Of a stretch of DNA of 64,000 nt, positions 8,403 through 17,500 are shown one piece after another. The position numbers and the translations under genes are program-made. How positions within the stretch are numbered: the stretch's first letter is position 1; each line of letters begins with the position of its first letter. The notes beneath the pieces were generated by a model. The model did not search any database, was not told where the DNA came from, and worked only from the letters and a program-made list of their open reading frames with translations. This stretch comes from Streptomyces sp. NBC_01716 (GTDB lineage Bacteria; Actinomycetota; Actinomycetes; Streptomycetales; Streptomycetaceae). The stretch is taken from the NCBI RefSeq assembly GCF_036248275.1, contig NZ_CP109181.1:7006001-7070000 (forward strand). Reading direction: 5' to 3'.

Positions 8403-9629
8403 ATGTCCGCACCCTCAGCCTCGAAGCCGTCCTCCTCGAAGCCCTCGTCGTCGAAACGTCCGCCCTTCGACCCCCGCGACCCCCTCGGTCTCGACGATCT
8501 GCTGGAGCCCGAGGAGCTGGCCGTCCGCGACACGATGCGCTCCTGGGCCACCGACCGGGTCATGCCGCACATCGCCGACTGGTACGAGCGAGGCGAGCTG
8601 CCCGGCATCCGTGAACTCACCCGTGAACTCGGTTCCCTCGGCGCGCTCGGCATGTCGCTCCAGGGGTACGGGTGCGCGGGCGCCGGCGCCGTGCAGTACG
8701 GCCTCGCCTGTCTGGAGCTGGAGGCCGCCGACTCCGGCATCCGCTCGCTCGTCTCCGTACAGGGCTCCCTCGCGATGTACGCGATCCACCGGTTCGGCTC
8801 CGAGGAGCAGAAGCAGCGGTGGCTGCCCGGCATGGCGGCCGGCGAGACCATCGGCTGCTTCGGTCTCACCGAACCCGACCACGGCTCAGACCCGGCCGGG
8901 ATGCGCACGTACGCCAGGCGCGACGGCACCGACTGGGTGCTCACCGGCCGCAAGATGTGGATCACGAACGGGTCGGTCGCTGGTGTCGCCGTCGTCTGGG
9001 CCCAGACGGACGACGGCATCCGCGGCTTTCTCGTACCGGCCGGCAGCCCCGGCTTCTCGGCGCCCGAGATCAAGCACAAGTGGTCGCTGCGCGCGTCGGT
9101 CACCAGCGAACTGGTCATGGACGAGGTACGGCTCCCGGCCGACGCCGTACTCCCGGGGGTGACCGGTCTGCGGGGTCCCCTCAGCTGCTTGAGCCATGCC
9201 CGCTACGGGATCGTCTGGGGCTCGATGGGGGCGGCGCGCGCCAGTTTCGAGTCGGCGGTGGACTACGCGAAGACCCGCGAACAGTTCGGCAGGCCGATCG
9301 GCGGCTTCCAGCTCACCCAGGCCAAACTCGCCGACATGGCGCTCGAACTGCACAAGGGGATCCTGCTCGCGCACCATCTCGGCCGCCGGCTGGACGCGGG
9401 GAGACTCCTCCCCGAGCAGGTCAGCTTCGGCAAGCTCAACAATGTGCGGGAGGCGATCGAGATCTGCCGTACCTCGCGCACGATCCTCGGCGCCAACGGG
9501 ATCTCGCTCGAATATCCCGTGATGCGCCACGCGACGAATCTGGAGTCGGTGCTCACCTACGAGGGCACCGTCGAGATGCACCAGCTCGTGCTGGGCAAGG
9601 CACTCACCGGTCTCGATGCCTTCCGGTGA
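8403..9629 (+). CDS. Acyl-CoA dehydrogenase, glutaryl-CoA dehydrogenase-like
   Basis: 408 aa FAD enzyme. All three acyl-CoA dehydrogenase regions are present: N-terminal helices, the beta domain with CFGLTEPDHGSDP and WITNGSVAGVAVVWAQT, and the C-terminal helical domain. The catalytic base is Glu387 in the segment YEGTVEMHQ, the position used by glutaryl-CoA dehydrogenases. Expected reaction: oxidative decarboxylation of glutaryl-CoA to crotonyl-CoA in lysine/tryptophan catabolism; related substrates are not excluded. Residues 5-19 are a Ser/Lys/Pro repeat of no clear role. The ATG has GGAGG about 8 nt upstream. The operator at 8353 suggests repression by a TetR-type protein. Confidence 0.9.
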   Translation: MSAPSASKPSSSKPSSSKRPPFDPRDPLGLDDLLEPEELAVRDTMRSWATDRVMPHIADWYERGELPGIRELTRELGSLGALGMSLQGYGCAGAGAVQYGLACLELEAADSGIRSLVSVQGSLAMYAIHRFGSEEQKQRWLPGMAAGETIGCFGLTEPDHGSDPAGMRTYARRDGTDWVLTGRKMWITNGSVAGVAVVWAQTDDGIRGFLVPAGSPGFSAPEIKHKWSLRASVTSELVMDEVRLPADAVLPGVTGLRGPLSCLSHARYGIVWGSMGAARASFESAVDYAKTREQFGRPIGGFQLTQAKLADMALELHKGILLAHHLGRRLDAGRLLPEQVSFGKLNNVREAIEICRTSRTILGANGISLEYPVMRHATNLESVLTYEGTVEMHQLVLGKALTGLDAFR

Positions 9630-9657
9630 CCGGGGGACGACCCGGTGAGTGCCTCGC

Positions 9658-10092
9658 TCAGCTCTGGTTGAAGAAGCCGTCCCGGCCGTGTGTCTTCGAC
9701 TCCCCGCTGACGATCTCGGTGTCGGCGGGGGTCAGCAGGAACACCCGGGTGGCGACACGGTCGATCGAGCCCCGGAGGCCGAAGATCAGACCGGCGGCGA
9801 AGTCGACGACACGCTTGGCGTCGGCGGGCTCCATCGCGGTGAGGTTGAGGATGACCGGGACGCCCTCCCGGAAGAGCTCGCCGATGCCACGCGCGTCCCG
9901 GAAGCTCTCCGGCGTGACGGTGGCGATCCTGCGGTCCTGTTCGGGAGCCGACTCGGCGGCGATCCGCACCCGCGGATCGGTCTTCCAAGCCTCGTTGCTC
10001 TCGGCACCCTCGGAGTACTCGTCGTCGTAGTAACGCTCGTCGTTGTCCTCAACGAGGCCCAGCCAGGCACTCGCCTTGCGCACCGATCCCAT
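9658..10092 (-). CDS. SepF-like cell-division protein (SflA/SflB type)
   Basis: 144 aa. An acidic, flexible N-terminus with a Tyr/Asp-rich patch (about 15-40) leads into the SepF core: strands and helices with VPVILNLTAMEPADAKRVVDFAAGL and the C-terminal strand VFLLTP. SepF anchors FtsZ to the membrane; Streptomyces carries extra SepF-like paralogues that restrain FtsZ positioning during sporulation. It is not next to ftsZ, and it sits near a dnaE2 locus, which from memory resembles the place of S. coelicolor SflA. The N-terminal segment is a weaker amphipathic helix than in canonical SepF. The paralogue identity is inference. Confidence 0.85.
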   Translation of the reverse strand: MGSVRKASAWLGLVEDNDERYYDDEYSEGAESNEAWKTDPRVRIAAESAPEQDRRIATVTPESFRDARGIGELFREGVPVILNLTAMEPADAKRVVDFAAGLIFGLRGSIDRVATRVFLLTPADTEIVSGESKTHGRDGFFNQS

Positions 10093-10369
10093 GGACGCCT
10101 CCTTTCACCGCGGTCGCTTGTGGTTCCGCGTCCCTATGGTTGTCCATGATGCGGATTGCGCGCCAAGTGGATTGTCGGCGCGCAGGGGATTCGTGACGGT
10201 ACTGGTGCAGAAGATATGGCGATTCGTCAGGGTTCTTCCTGTGTACGGGCCCTGACGCACTGAAAATATGAAAGTCCGGCCAGACGGGTGACGGTGGGGA
10301 CGTACGAGTGAATCGTCCGCTCGATACGATGCCAGGCGCACCGTCGAACCACACCCGGGGGGAAGCATT

Positions 10370-11605
10370 GTGTTCGGAATTGTGAGGCCCTGCGGCCATC
10401 GGCTCTCGGAAGGGCTCAAGACCGAGTGGATGGCTCATCTGTGCGGGCTCTGCCTGGCACTTCGCTCGGACCACGGACAGTTCTCCCGCATCGTCACCAA
10501 CTATGACGGCCTGATCGTCTCCGTCCTGACGGAGGCTCAGGCCGAGCGCAGCACCGGATGGCGCCGTACAGCTGGCCCCTGCCCACTTCGCGGCATGCGA
10601 ACCGCTCCGGTCGCGAAAGGCGAGGGAGCACGTCTCGCGGCGGCCGTCTCGCTGGTGCTCGCTTCTGCGAAGGTACGGGACCACGTCGCCGACGGGGACG
10701 GGGTGTTGAAGCGCCGGCCGGTGGCGCTCGCCGCGCGCCGGATAGCCGGCGGCTGGGACCGCGCGGGCGCGCGCACCGGCGCGGAGCTGGGCTTCGACAC
10801 GGCGGTGCTCGTCGACGCGGTCGACCGGCAGACCGGCATCGAGGCGCTCGCCGGCCCCGGCACCCCGCTGCTCACCGTCACCGAGCCGACCGAGACGGCG
10901 ACGGCCGCCGCGTTCGCCCACACCGCCGTACTCGCGGGCCGGCCGGGCAACATGGCGCCGCTCGCCGAGGCGGGCCGGCTCTTCGGACGGCTCGCGCATC
11001 TGCTGGACGCCGTGGAGGACCAGGCCGCTGACGCCGCGTCGGGTGCCTGGAACCCGCTCACGGCGACGGGGACCTCACTCGCCGAGGCGCGCCGGCTCGC
11101 GGACGACGCGCTGCACGGCATCCGGCTGGCGCTGCGCGACGCGGAGTTCGTGGACGACAAGCTGGCGCATGTGCTGCTCGCCCACGAACTGGGAACATCC
11201 GTCGACCGTGCCTTCGGGACGTCGTCCTGTTCGCACGAGGGGCAGGCGTCCGTCCAGGGCGGCGGGAATCCCTACGACGGGCAGGGCGGGAATCCGTACG
11301 GGGGCGGGAGCGGGAATCCGTACGGCTCGAACAATCCGTACGGGGGCGGCAGTCAGGGCGACGGCAATCCGTACGGCGGCGGGAGCCCCGGCGGCCCCGG
11401 CGGCGGCGGGCCCGACCCCCTTCCGCAGCCGCCCCGGCCGGAGCGGCGTGGCTTCTGGGCCGGCTGCGCGGTGGCGATCGGTCTCTGCTGCACCTGCAAG
11501 CTCTGCTGTGCCAAGGAGTACGAGGGCCCGTGGTCGCGCAAGAAGCGCGAGGGGTGCTGCCGGGACTGTGACTGCGACTGCTGCGACTGCGGTTGCGACT
11601 GCTGA
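10370..11605 (+). CDS. DUF5685-family protein with NPYG repeats and a Cys-rich tail
   Basis: 411 aa from a GTG preceded by GGGGGGAAG. Residues 1-290 form a helical domain beginning FGIVRPCGHRL...HLCGLCLALR, the DUF5685 hallmark with early Cys/His residues that could bind metal. Residues about 296-345 are a disordered linker with five NPY(G/D)G units. The end is extraordinary: paired cysteines, then alternating Cys/Asp up to the last residue, with about 16 Cys in the last 50 residues. No signal peptide is seen, although a short hydrophobic Cys-bearing stretch lies at about 362-370. Function is unknown. It is divergent from the SepF-like gene, so shared control is possible. Confidence 0.85.
   Translation: MFGIVRPCGHRLSEGLKTEWMAHLCGLCLALRSDHGQFSRIVTNYDGLIVSVLTEAQAERSTGWRRTAGPCPLRGMRTAPVAKGEGARLAAAVSLVLASAKVRDHVADGDGVLKRRPVALAARRIAGGWDRAGARTGAELGFDTAVLVDAVDRQTGIEALAGPGTPLLTVTEPTETATAAAFAHTAVLAGRPGNMAPLAEAGRLFGRLAHLLDAVEDQAADAASGAWNPLTATGTSLAEARRLADDALHGIRLALRDAEFVDDKLAHVLLAHELGTSVDRAFGTSSCSHEGQASVQGGGNPYDGQGGNPYGGGSGNPYGSNNPYGGGSQGDGNPYGGGSPGGPGGGGPDPLPQPPRPERRGFWAGCAVAIGLCCTCKLCCAKEYEGPWSRKKREGCCRDCDCDCCDCGCDC
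11267..11380 (+). repeat. In-frame NPYG-coding degenerate repeat
   Basis: Five copies of aatccgtacg-like units with Gly-rich spacers encode NPYDG, NPYGG, NPYGS, NPYGG and NPYGG inside the DUF5685 gene. The DNA units are similar enough to allow slippage or recombination. Confidence 0.75.
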
Positions 11606-11613
11606 TTTCGGCC

Positions 11614-11658
11614 CCGGGACGGCCTCATTCTGTTTTGTGCGGACCGGGGCCGTCCCGG
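11614..11658 (+). terminator. Probable terminator after the DUF5685 gene
   Basis: CCGGGACGGCC (11614-11624) and GGCCGTCCCGG (11648-11658) form an 11-bp stem with a 23-base loop, just past the stop at 11605. There is no strong T-tract, as is common in Streptomyces. Confidence 0.6.
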
Positions 11659-11890
11659 CATGTGGGCAGTGCGTGGATCACGTGCCGACAGCGATTTCAG
11701 GCCGCTCCAACGGCATTTTGCCCGATGGGGTGGCCGGAAGGCGCCCTTGTGCGGGCAGTTGGCCCACCCAATACTCCCTCACAGCGCTTGTCAGGGGCAC
11801 GGCATATCCGGAATTCGGACGTGTCTCTGACTGCGCCTCACGGGCCAGACCACCCCAATCAGGCCCCAGATTCCTTCGGAGGAACGACAC

Positions 11891-12790
11891 GTGAGGATCA
11901 AGCGCACCACCCCCCGCAGTGGTATTGCGAGACGTACGCGGCTGTTCGCCATCACCACCGGTCTCGTCGCCGCCGCTGCACTCGCCGTTCCCACAGCGAG
12001 CGCCGACACGGCCGGGACCTTCAGCGCGAACCAGCTGACGGCGGCGAGCGACGCCGTCCTGGGCGCCGACGTGGCCGGCACCGCCTGGTACGTCGACAAA
12101 GCGACCAACGCCCTCGTCGTCGAGGCCGACACCACCGTCAGCGCGGCCGAGATCGCCGAGATCAAGCGCGAAGCCGGCGCCAACGCCGGTGCCCTGGAGA
12201 TCAAGCGGACCCCCGGCAAGCTCTCCAAGCTCCTCTCCGGCGGCGACGCGATCTACTCGTCCGTCGGCCGTTGCTCCGCCGGGTTCAACGTACGCAGCGG
12301 CACCACCGACTACTTCCTGACCGCCGGTCACTGCACCGAGGGCAACCCGAGCTGGTACACCAACTCGGCGCGCACCACCCTCATCGGCCCGACGGCGGGC
12401 TCCAGCTTCCCGGGCAACGACTACGGCATCGTGCGTTACTCCAACGCCTCGGTCCCGCGTCCCGGCACCGTCGGCAGCGTCGACATCACCAGCGCGGCCA
12501 ACGCCACGGTCGGCATGTCCGTGACCCGTCGCGGCTCCACGACGGGCACCCACAGCGGCTCCGTCCAGGGCCTCAACTCCACGGTCAACTACGGCGGCGG
12601 CGACATCGTCTCGGGCCTGATCCGCACCAACGTCTGCGCCGAGCCCGGCGACAGCGGCGGCCCGCTCTACTCCGGCAGCCGCGCCATCGGCCTCACCTCG
12701 GGCGGCAGCGGCAACTGCTCCTCCGGCGGTACGACGTACTTCCAGCCGGTGGTCGAGGCGCTGAACGCGTACGGCGTCAGCATCACCTGA
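11891..12790 (+). CDS. Secreted serine protease, streptogrisin B-like
   Basis: 299 aa pre-pro-protease of the S1 chymotrypsin clan. There is an export signal at about 1-38 (basic start, hydrophobic 18-33, ASA before Asp39) and a short pro-region at about 39-114. The mature enzyme starts near Leu115-Ser-Gly-Gly and is 185 residues long, the length of streptogrisin B. The catalytic triad is His147 (TAGHC), Asp177 (NDYGIV) and Ser255 (GDSGGP). Two disulfides are expected: Cys128-Cys148 and Cys249-Cys276. GTG start with GGAGGAACGACAC upstream. Extracellular digestion of proteins with chymotrypsin-like preference is known for the family. It is followed by a strong terminator. Confidence 0.95.
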   Translation: MRIKRTTPRSGIARRTRLFAITTGLVAAAALAVPTASADTAGTFSANQLTAASDAVLGADVAGTAWYVDKATNALVVEADTTVSAAEIAEIKREAGANAGALEIKRTPGKLSKLLSGGDAIYSSVGRCSAGFNVRSGTTDYFLTAGHCTEGNPSWYTNSARTTLIGPTAGSSFPGNDYGIVRYSNASVPRPGTVGSVDITSAANATVGMSVTRRGSTTGTHSGSVQGLNSTVNYGGGDIVSGLIRTNVCAEPGDSGGPLYSGSRAIGLTSGGSGNCSSGGTTYFQPVVEALNAYGVSIT

Positions 12791-13179
12791 GCACCGCCCG
12801 CCCGCCCGCCGGCCGGTCCGACCGGCTGAGCCGGACTGAACTGAGCTGAACCGAGTCCCCGCCCGTGAGCTCCGGGCGGGGACTCGGCGTGTTTCCGGTG
12901 CGCACCCGCGCACGGTGAACTCCCGTGTCGAGGGGGCGATTTCAAGACAGGACTAGTCCTCACCCATCGCCGAGCACCTGGTTGCACCGAGTGTTTACGA
13001 ATGGAACCGCGACGTTCTGACCTCCCCACGTGAACGGGGCGGGAGGGAAATGAACCCGTCGTGTGCACGTCCGGAAGCCGACCTTGTGTGCTACTGGCGA
13101 GTTTAGGAATAGTGGGCGCCTCATCCTCCGTATCACCGCACCCCACATGCGATGACACGGCCCCCACAGGAGGTATCAG
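12791..13179. other. Intergenic region between the two protease genes
   Basis: 389 bases. After the terminator comes a perfect 12-base palindrome AGGACTAGTCCT (12949-12960), a candidate regulatory site, then the promoter and leader of the second protease. No gene seen; short open frames here have no ribosome site. Confidence 0.5.
12852..12886 (+). terminator. Terminator after the streptogrisin B-like gene
   Basis: CGAGTCCCCGCCCG and CGGGCGGGGACTCG form a perfect 14-bp stem with a 7-base loop, 60 bases past the stop codon, followed by a short T-containing run. Confidence 0.85.
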
Positions 13180-14265
13180 TTGAAGCACCGACGCATTTCC
13201 AGGAAGCGCGTGGCGATAGCTGGCAGCGCCGTCACCGCCATGGTCGTGGCCGGGATTTCCTTCCAGACTGCGAACGCCAGTGAGGACGCTCCCACGGTGA
13301 CGGCGAAGACGCTGTCGGCACCCGCGGCCGGAAAGCTCGCATCCACCCTTGTCGGCGACCTCGGCGCCGACGCGGCCGGCTCGTACTACGACAGCAAGAC
13401 CAAGGCCCTGGTCGTCAACGTCATCGACACGGCGGCGGCCGAGACCGTCCGCGAGGCCGGCGCCAAGGCGAAGGTCGTGACGCACTCCCTCGCCGAGCTG
13501 AAGGACGCCCGCGGCTCCCTCACGGGTGAGGCGAGCACCCCCGGTACGGCCGTGGCCGTCGACCCCGTGTCGAACAAGGTCGTCGTCACCGCGGACCGTA
13601 CGGTCAAGGGCGCCGCGCTGAACAAGCTCACCGAGACCGTGGAGAAGCTCGGCGCCAAGGCCGAACTGAAGCAGACGGCGGGCGAGTTCAAGAAGTTCAT
13701 CGCCGGCGGCGAGGCCATTCACTCCGGCGGTGGCCGCTGCTCCCTCGGCTTCAACGTGGTCGTCGGCGGCGAGCCGCACTTCATCACCGCGGGCCACTGC
13801 GGCACGGCGGGCAGTTCCTGGTCCGACTCCGCCGGCGGCGCCGAGATCGGCTCCATGGTGGACTCGCAGTTCCCGGGCAACGACTTCGCGCTCGTCAAGT
13901 ACACCGGCTCCGCCGAGCACCCGAGCGAGGTCGACCTGTACGACGGCAGCACGCAGGCCATCGCGCAGGCGGGCGACGCGACCGTCGGCCAGGCGGTCTC
14001 GCGCAGCGGCTCCACCACCCAGGTGCACGACGGTGAGGTCACCGCGCTCGACGCCACCGTGGACTACGGAGGCGGCGACGTCGTCGAGGGTCTCATCCAG
14101 ACCACGGTCTGCGCCGAGCCCGGCGACAGCGGCGGCTCGCTCTTCGCCGGTGACACCGCGCTGGGGCTGACCTCGGGCGGCAGCGGCGACTGCTCCTCGG
14201 GCGGCGAGACGTTCTTCCAGCCCGTCCCGGAGGCGCTCTCGGCGTTCGGCGCCGAGATCGGCTGA
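13180..14265 (+). CDS. Secreted serine protease, streptogrisin A/SAM-P20-like with long pro-region
   Basis: 361 aa from a TTG start preceded by a strong GGAGG. There is a signal peptide at about 1-33. The long pro-domain (about 35-173) is of the alpha-lytic-protease propeptide type, which acts as folding chaperone. The mature enzyme begins near Ile174-Ala-Gly-Gly and has 188 residues. The triad is His206 (TAGHC), Asp235 (NDFALV) and Ser317 (GDSGGS). Cysteines at 187/207 and 311/338 match the two family disulfides. It resembles streptogrisin A-type enzymes more than its neighbour, so the pair are paralogues rather than a recent duplication. Strong terminator downstream. Confidence 0.94.
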   Translation: MKHRRISRKRVAIAGSAVTAMVVAGISFQTANASEDAPTVTAKTLSAPAAGKLASTLVGDLGADAAGSYYDSKTKALVVNVIDTAAAETVREAGAKAKVVTHSLAELKDARGSLTGEASTPGTAVAVDPVSNKVVVTADRTVKGAALNKLTETVEKLGAKAELKQTAGEFKKFIAGGEAIHSGGGRCSLGFNVVVGGEPHFITAGHCGTAGSSWSDSAGGAEIGSMVDSQFPGNDFALVKYTGSAEHPSEVDLYDGSTQAIAQAGDATVGQAVSRSGSTTQVHDGEVTALDATVDYGGGDVVEGLIQTTVCAEPGDSGGSLFAGDTALGLTSGGSGDCSSGGETFFQPVPEALSAFGAEIG

Positions 14266-14311
14266 TACCCCGGCCGACCGGCCGACAGATCGACCGTACG
14301 GAAACAAGAAG

Positions 14312-14344
14312 CCCGGCCCGCCGTCATCGGCGGGCCGGGTTTTT
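14312..14344 (+). terminator. Rho-independent terminator
   Basis: CCCGGCCCGCCG, TCAT loop, CGGCGGGCCGGG, then TTTTT. This 12-bp perfect stem with a T-tract is the most classical terminator in the window and follows the second protease gene. Confidence 0.93.
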
Positions 14345-14514
14345 CGGTGTGCGCGTACCCGCTGGGCAGGCCCCGGGAAGCCGCCGTCACCAACTTCGCC
14401 CCATGTCCGTGGAAGTGACGGGGTGATAGTGATTCAGCCGCTCGCCCCGGGGTCTCCGGAGTCGCTCTTTTGTTCGAGTCAGGTCGCTGACTAGGGACGA
14501 TGGGGTTAGAGTAT

Positions 14515-14530
14515 TCGAACGGGCGTGCGA
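14515..14530 (+). promoter_or_regulatory. Candidate LexA/SOS box before dnaE2
   Basis: TCGAAC-GGGC-GTGCGA matches the actinobacterial SOS box (CGAAC-N4-GTTCG) with one mismatch in the right arm. It sits 50 bases upstream of the dnaE2 ATG, where LexA repression of this DNA-damage operon would be expected. The rest of 14345-14579 shows no gene. Confidence 0.75.
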
Positions 14531-14579
14531 TGGATGTATCGGGCGTATGGCTGAAATGGGGTGGAGACGGAGGTGTGTC

Positions 14580-17500
14580 ATGGGGCATTTCTCCCATCTG
14601 CACACCGCGTCCGGCTACTCCGCCCGGTACGGCGCCGCCCACCCCGAACACCTCGTCCGGCGGGCGGCCGAGCGCGGCCAGCCGTCGCTCGCGCTCACCG
14701 ACCGGGACACGGTCACCGGCGCGGTGCGGTTCGCGCTGGCCGCCGCCGAAGCCGGTGTCCGGCCGATCTTCGGTATCGACCTGGCGGTGGAGGCCCTCGC
14801 CCCGCCGCCTCCGGCGCGCCGCCGCCGTACCCCGACCCGCGGTGGCGCCCATGTGATCGAGCCGCCCCTGCGATTCGTCCTGCTCGCGCGGGACCGCGCC
14901 GGCTGGGCCCGGCTGTGCCGTATCACCTCGGCCGCCCATGTCGGCGCGCTCGCCGGCACACCGCCGGTGGTGCCGTGGGAAGCGCTGCGGGAGCACGGCG
15001 GGCCCGGTCTGATCGTGCTGCTCGGACCGCTCTCGGAGCCGGTACGGGCACTGTCGGCGGGCCGGGAGGACATCGCGATGAAGCTGCTGGCGCCGTGGCG
15101 GGAGATCTTCGGATCCGGGATCCGGCTGGAGACCGTCCTGCACGAGCGGTCCGGCACCGGGCCGGGCTCACTGCGGCTGGCCGCCCGCACCCTGGCCCTG
15201 GCCGACCGCACCGGCACCACCGCCGTCCTCTCCAACGCGGTCCGCTACGCCGACCCGGACCAGCACCGGCTCGCCGATGTCCTGGACGCCGCACGGCTGC
15301 TGAGGCCGGTCGACCGGCGCCATCTGGACGGCGGGCACCGCTGGCTCAAGGACGAGGGAGCGATGGCGGAGAACGCACGACGGATCGCCGAATGCGCCGG
15401 AGCGGACGACCGGCGGGCACACCGCCTGCTGGCGGACACCGCGGCCACGGCGGCCCTGTGCGCCGTCGACCCCGCGGCGGACCTGAGCCTGGGCACGCCG
15501 CGCTTCCCGGAACCGGCGGTGTTCGGCGCGGAGCCCGGCGGCGCGGCGCGGGTGCTGCGCGGGCGGTGCGAGGACGGGCTCGTCCGGCGCGGTCTGGACC
15601 GCGACCGCGCCGCGCTCGACCGGCTGGACGAAGAACTCCGCGTGATCTCCACGCTGAACTACGACTCGTACTTCCTCGCGGTCGGCCAGGTCGTGGCCGA
15701 CATCCGGGAACTGGGCATCCGGGTCGCGGCCCGCGGCTCGGGCGCGGGATCGATGGTCTGCCACGCGCTGGGCATCGCCACGGCCAACCCGCTCGACCAC
15801 CGGCTGCTGTTCGAACGCTTCCTGAGCGCGCGCAGGGCATCGCTTCCCGACATCGACATCGATGTGGAGTCCGCCAGAAGACTGGAGTGCTACGACGCGA
15901 TCTTCGACCGGTTCGGCAGCGAACGGGTCGCGGTCACCGCGATGCCCGAGACCTACCGGGCCCGCCGGGCGCTGCGGGACACCGGCCTGGCGCTGGGGAT
16001 CGCACCGGCGGACGTCGACCGGATCGCCAAGAGCTTCCCGCACCTGCGGGCCTCGGACATCACCGGCGCACTCGCCGAACTGCCCGAACTGCGCGGGCTG
16101 GCGGCGGAGGCGGAGCGGTACGGCCCCCTGTGGGAACTCGCCGAGGGCCTCGACTCCCTGGTCCACGGCATGGCCATGCACCCCTGCGGAGTGGTCATCA
16201 GCGACGCGACGCTCCTGGACCGGCTGCCGGTGCAGCCCACCCCGCAGGGCAACTACCCGATGGCGATGGCGGCCAAGGAGGAGATCGAGGCGCTGGGCAA
16301 CATCAAACTGGACGTCCTGGGCGTGCGGATGCAGTCAGCGATGGCCCACGCCGTCGTCGAGATCGAACGGGCGACCGGCGACCGCATCGACCTGGACGAC
16401 CAGAGCCAGGTGCCGCTCGACGACCCGTTCGCGTTCAAGCTCATCCAGGAGAGCCAGACCCTGGGGCTGTTCCAGCTCGAATCGCCCGGCCAGCAGGATC
16501 TGCTGTCCCGACTGCAGCCCCGCGACCCGCAGGACGTCATCGCCGACATCAGTCTCTTCCGCCCGGGGCCGGTCGCCGGGGGGATGCCGGAGCGCTACAT
16601 CGCCGCCCGGCACGGCGGCGACCCCGGTTACGCCCATCCGGACCTCGAACCGGTGCTCGCCGACACCTACGGCGTGACCATCTGGCACGAACAGATCATC
16701 CAGACGCTGTCGGTGCTGACCGGCTGCGACTACGCGATGGCCGAGATCGCCCGGCGCGCGCTCGGTGACAAGGAGCGGCTGCCCAGGATCAAGGACTGGT
16801 TCCACAGCCAGGCCGCCGCCCGGGGTTACGACTCCGGGGTCCGCGACGCGGTGTGGAAGACCGTCGAGGCCTTCGGCGCCTACGGCTTCTGCCGCGCGCA
16901 CGCGGTGGCCTTCGCCGTACCGGCCCTGCAGAGCGCCTGGCTGAAGGCGCACTTCCCGGCGTTCCTGCTGGCCGGGCTGCTCGAACACGACCCCGGTATG
17001 TGGCCCAAGCGCGTCCTCGTCGCGGACGCCCGCCGGCGCGGCGTCCCGCTTCTGCCCGTCGACGTCAACCACTCCAGGACGGAGCACACTGTCGAGCGGA
17101 CCGAGGGAGAGCGGTGGGGCGTACGGCTCGCGCTGTCCGCCGTGCGCGGGATCAGCGAAGAGGAGTACGCCCGGATCGAGGAGGGGCAGCCGTACCACTC
17201 GCTGTCGGACTTCTGGCAGCGGGCCCGTCCCAGCAGACCGGTCGCCGAACGCTTCGCGGAGATCGGCGCCCTGAACTCCCTCCACGACGGCAGTCCCACC
17301 CGCCGCGATCTGCTGCTCCAGATCGCCGAACTCCACCGGCAGTCCCGCGTCCGGTCCGCCGGCGAGGGACAACTGCCCATCCACGCGGACGCGGTCGGCG
17401 GAGCCGGGCCGAGCGGACTGCCGGAGATGACAGGACGCGAAGCCCTGAGCGCGGAGCTGAACACGCTCGGCATCGATGTCTCCAAGCATCTGATGGAGCA

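Noticed and set aside
12949..12960. AGGACTAGTCCT palindrome as attachment site
   Set aside because: A single 12-base palindrome without integrase gene or second copy; at most a regulatory site.
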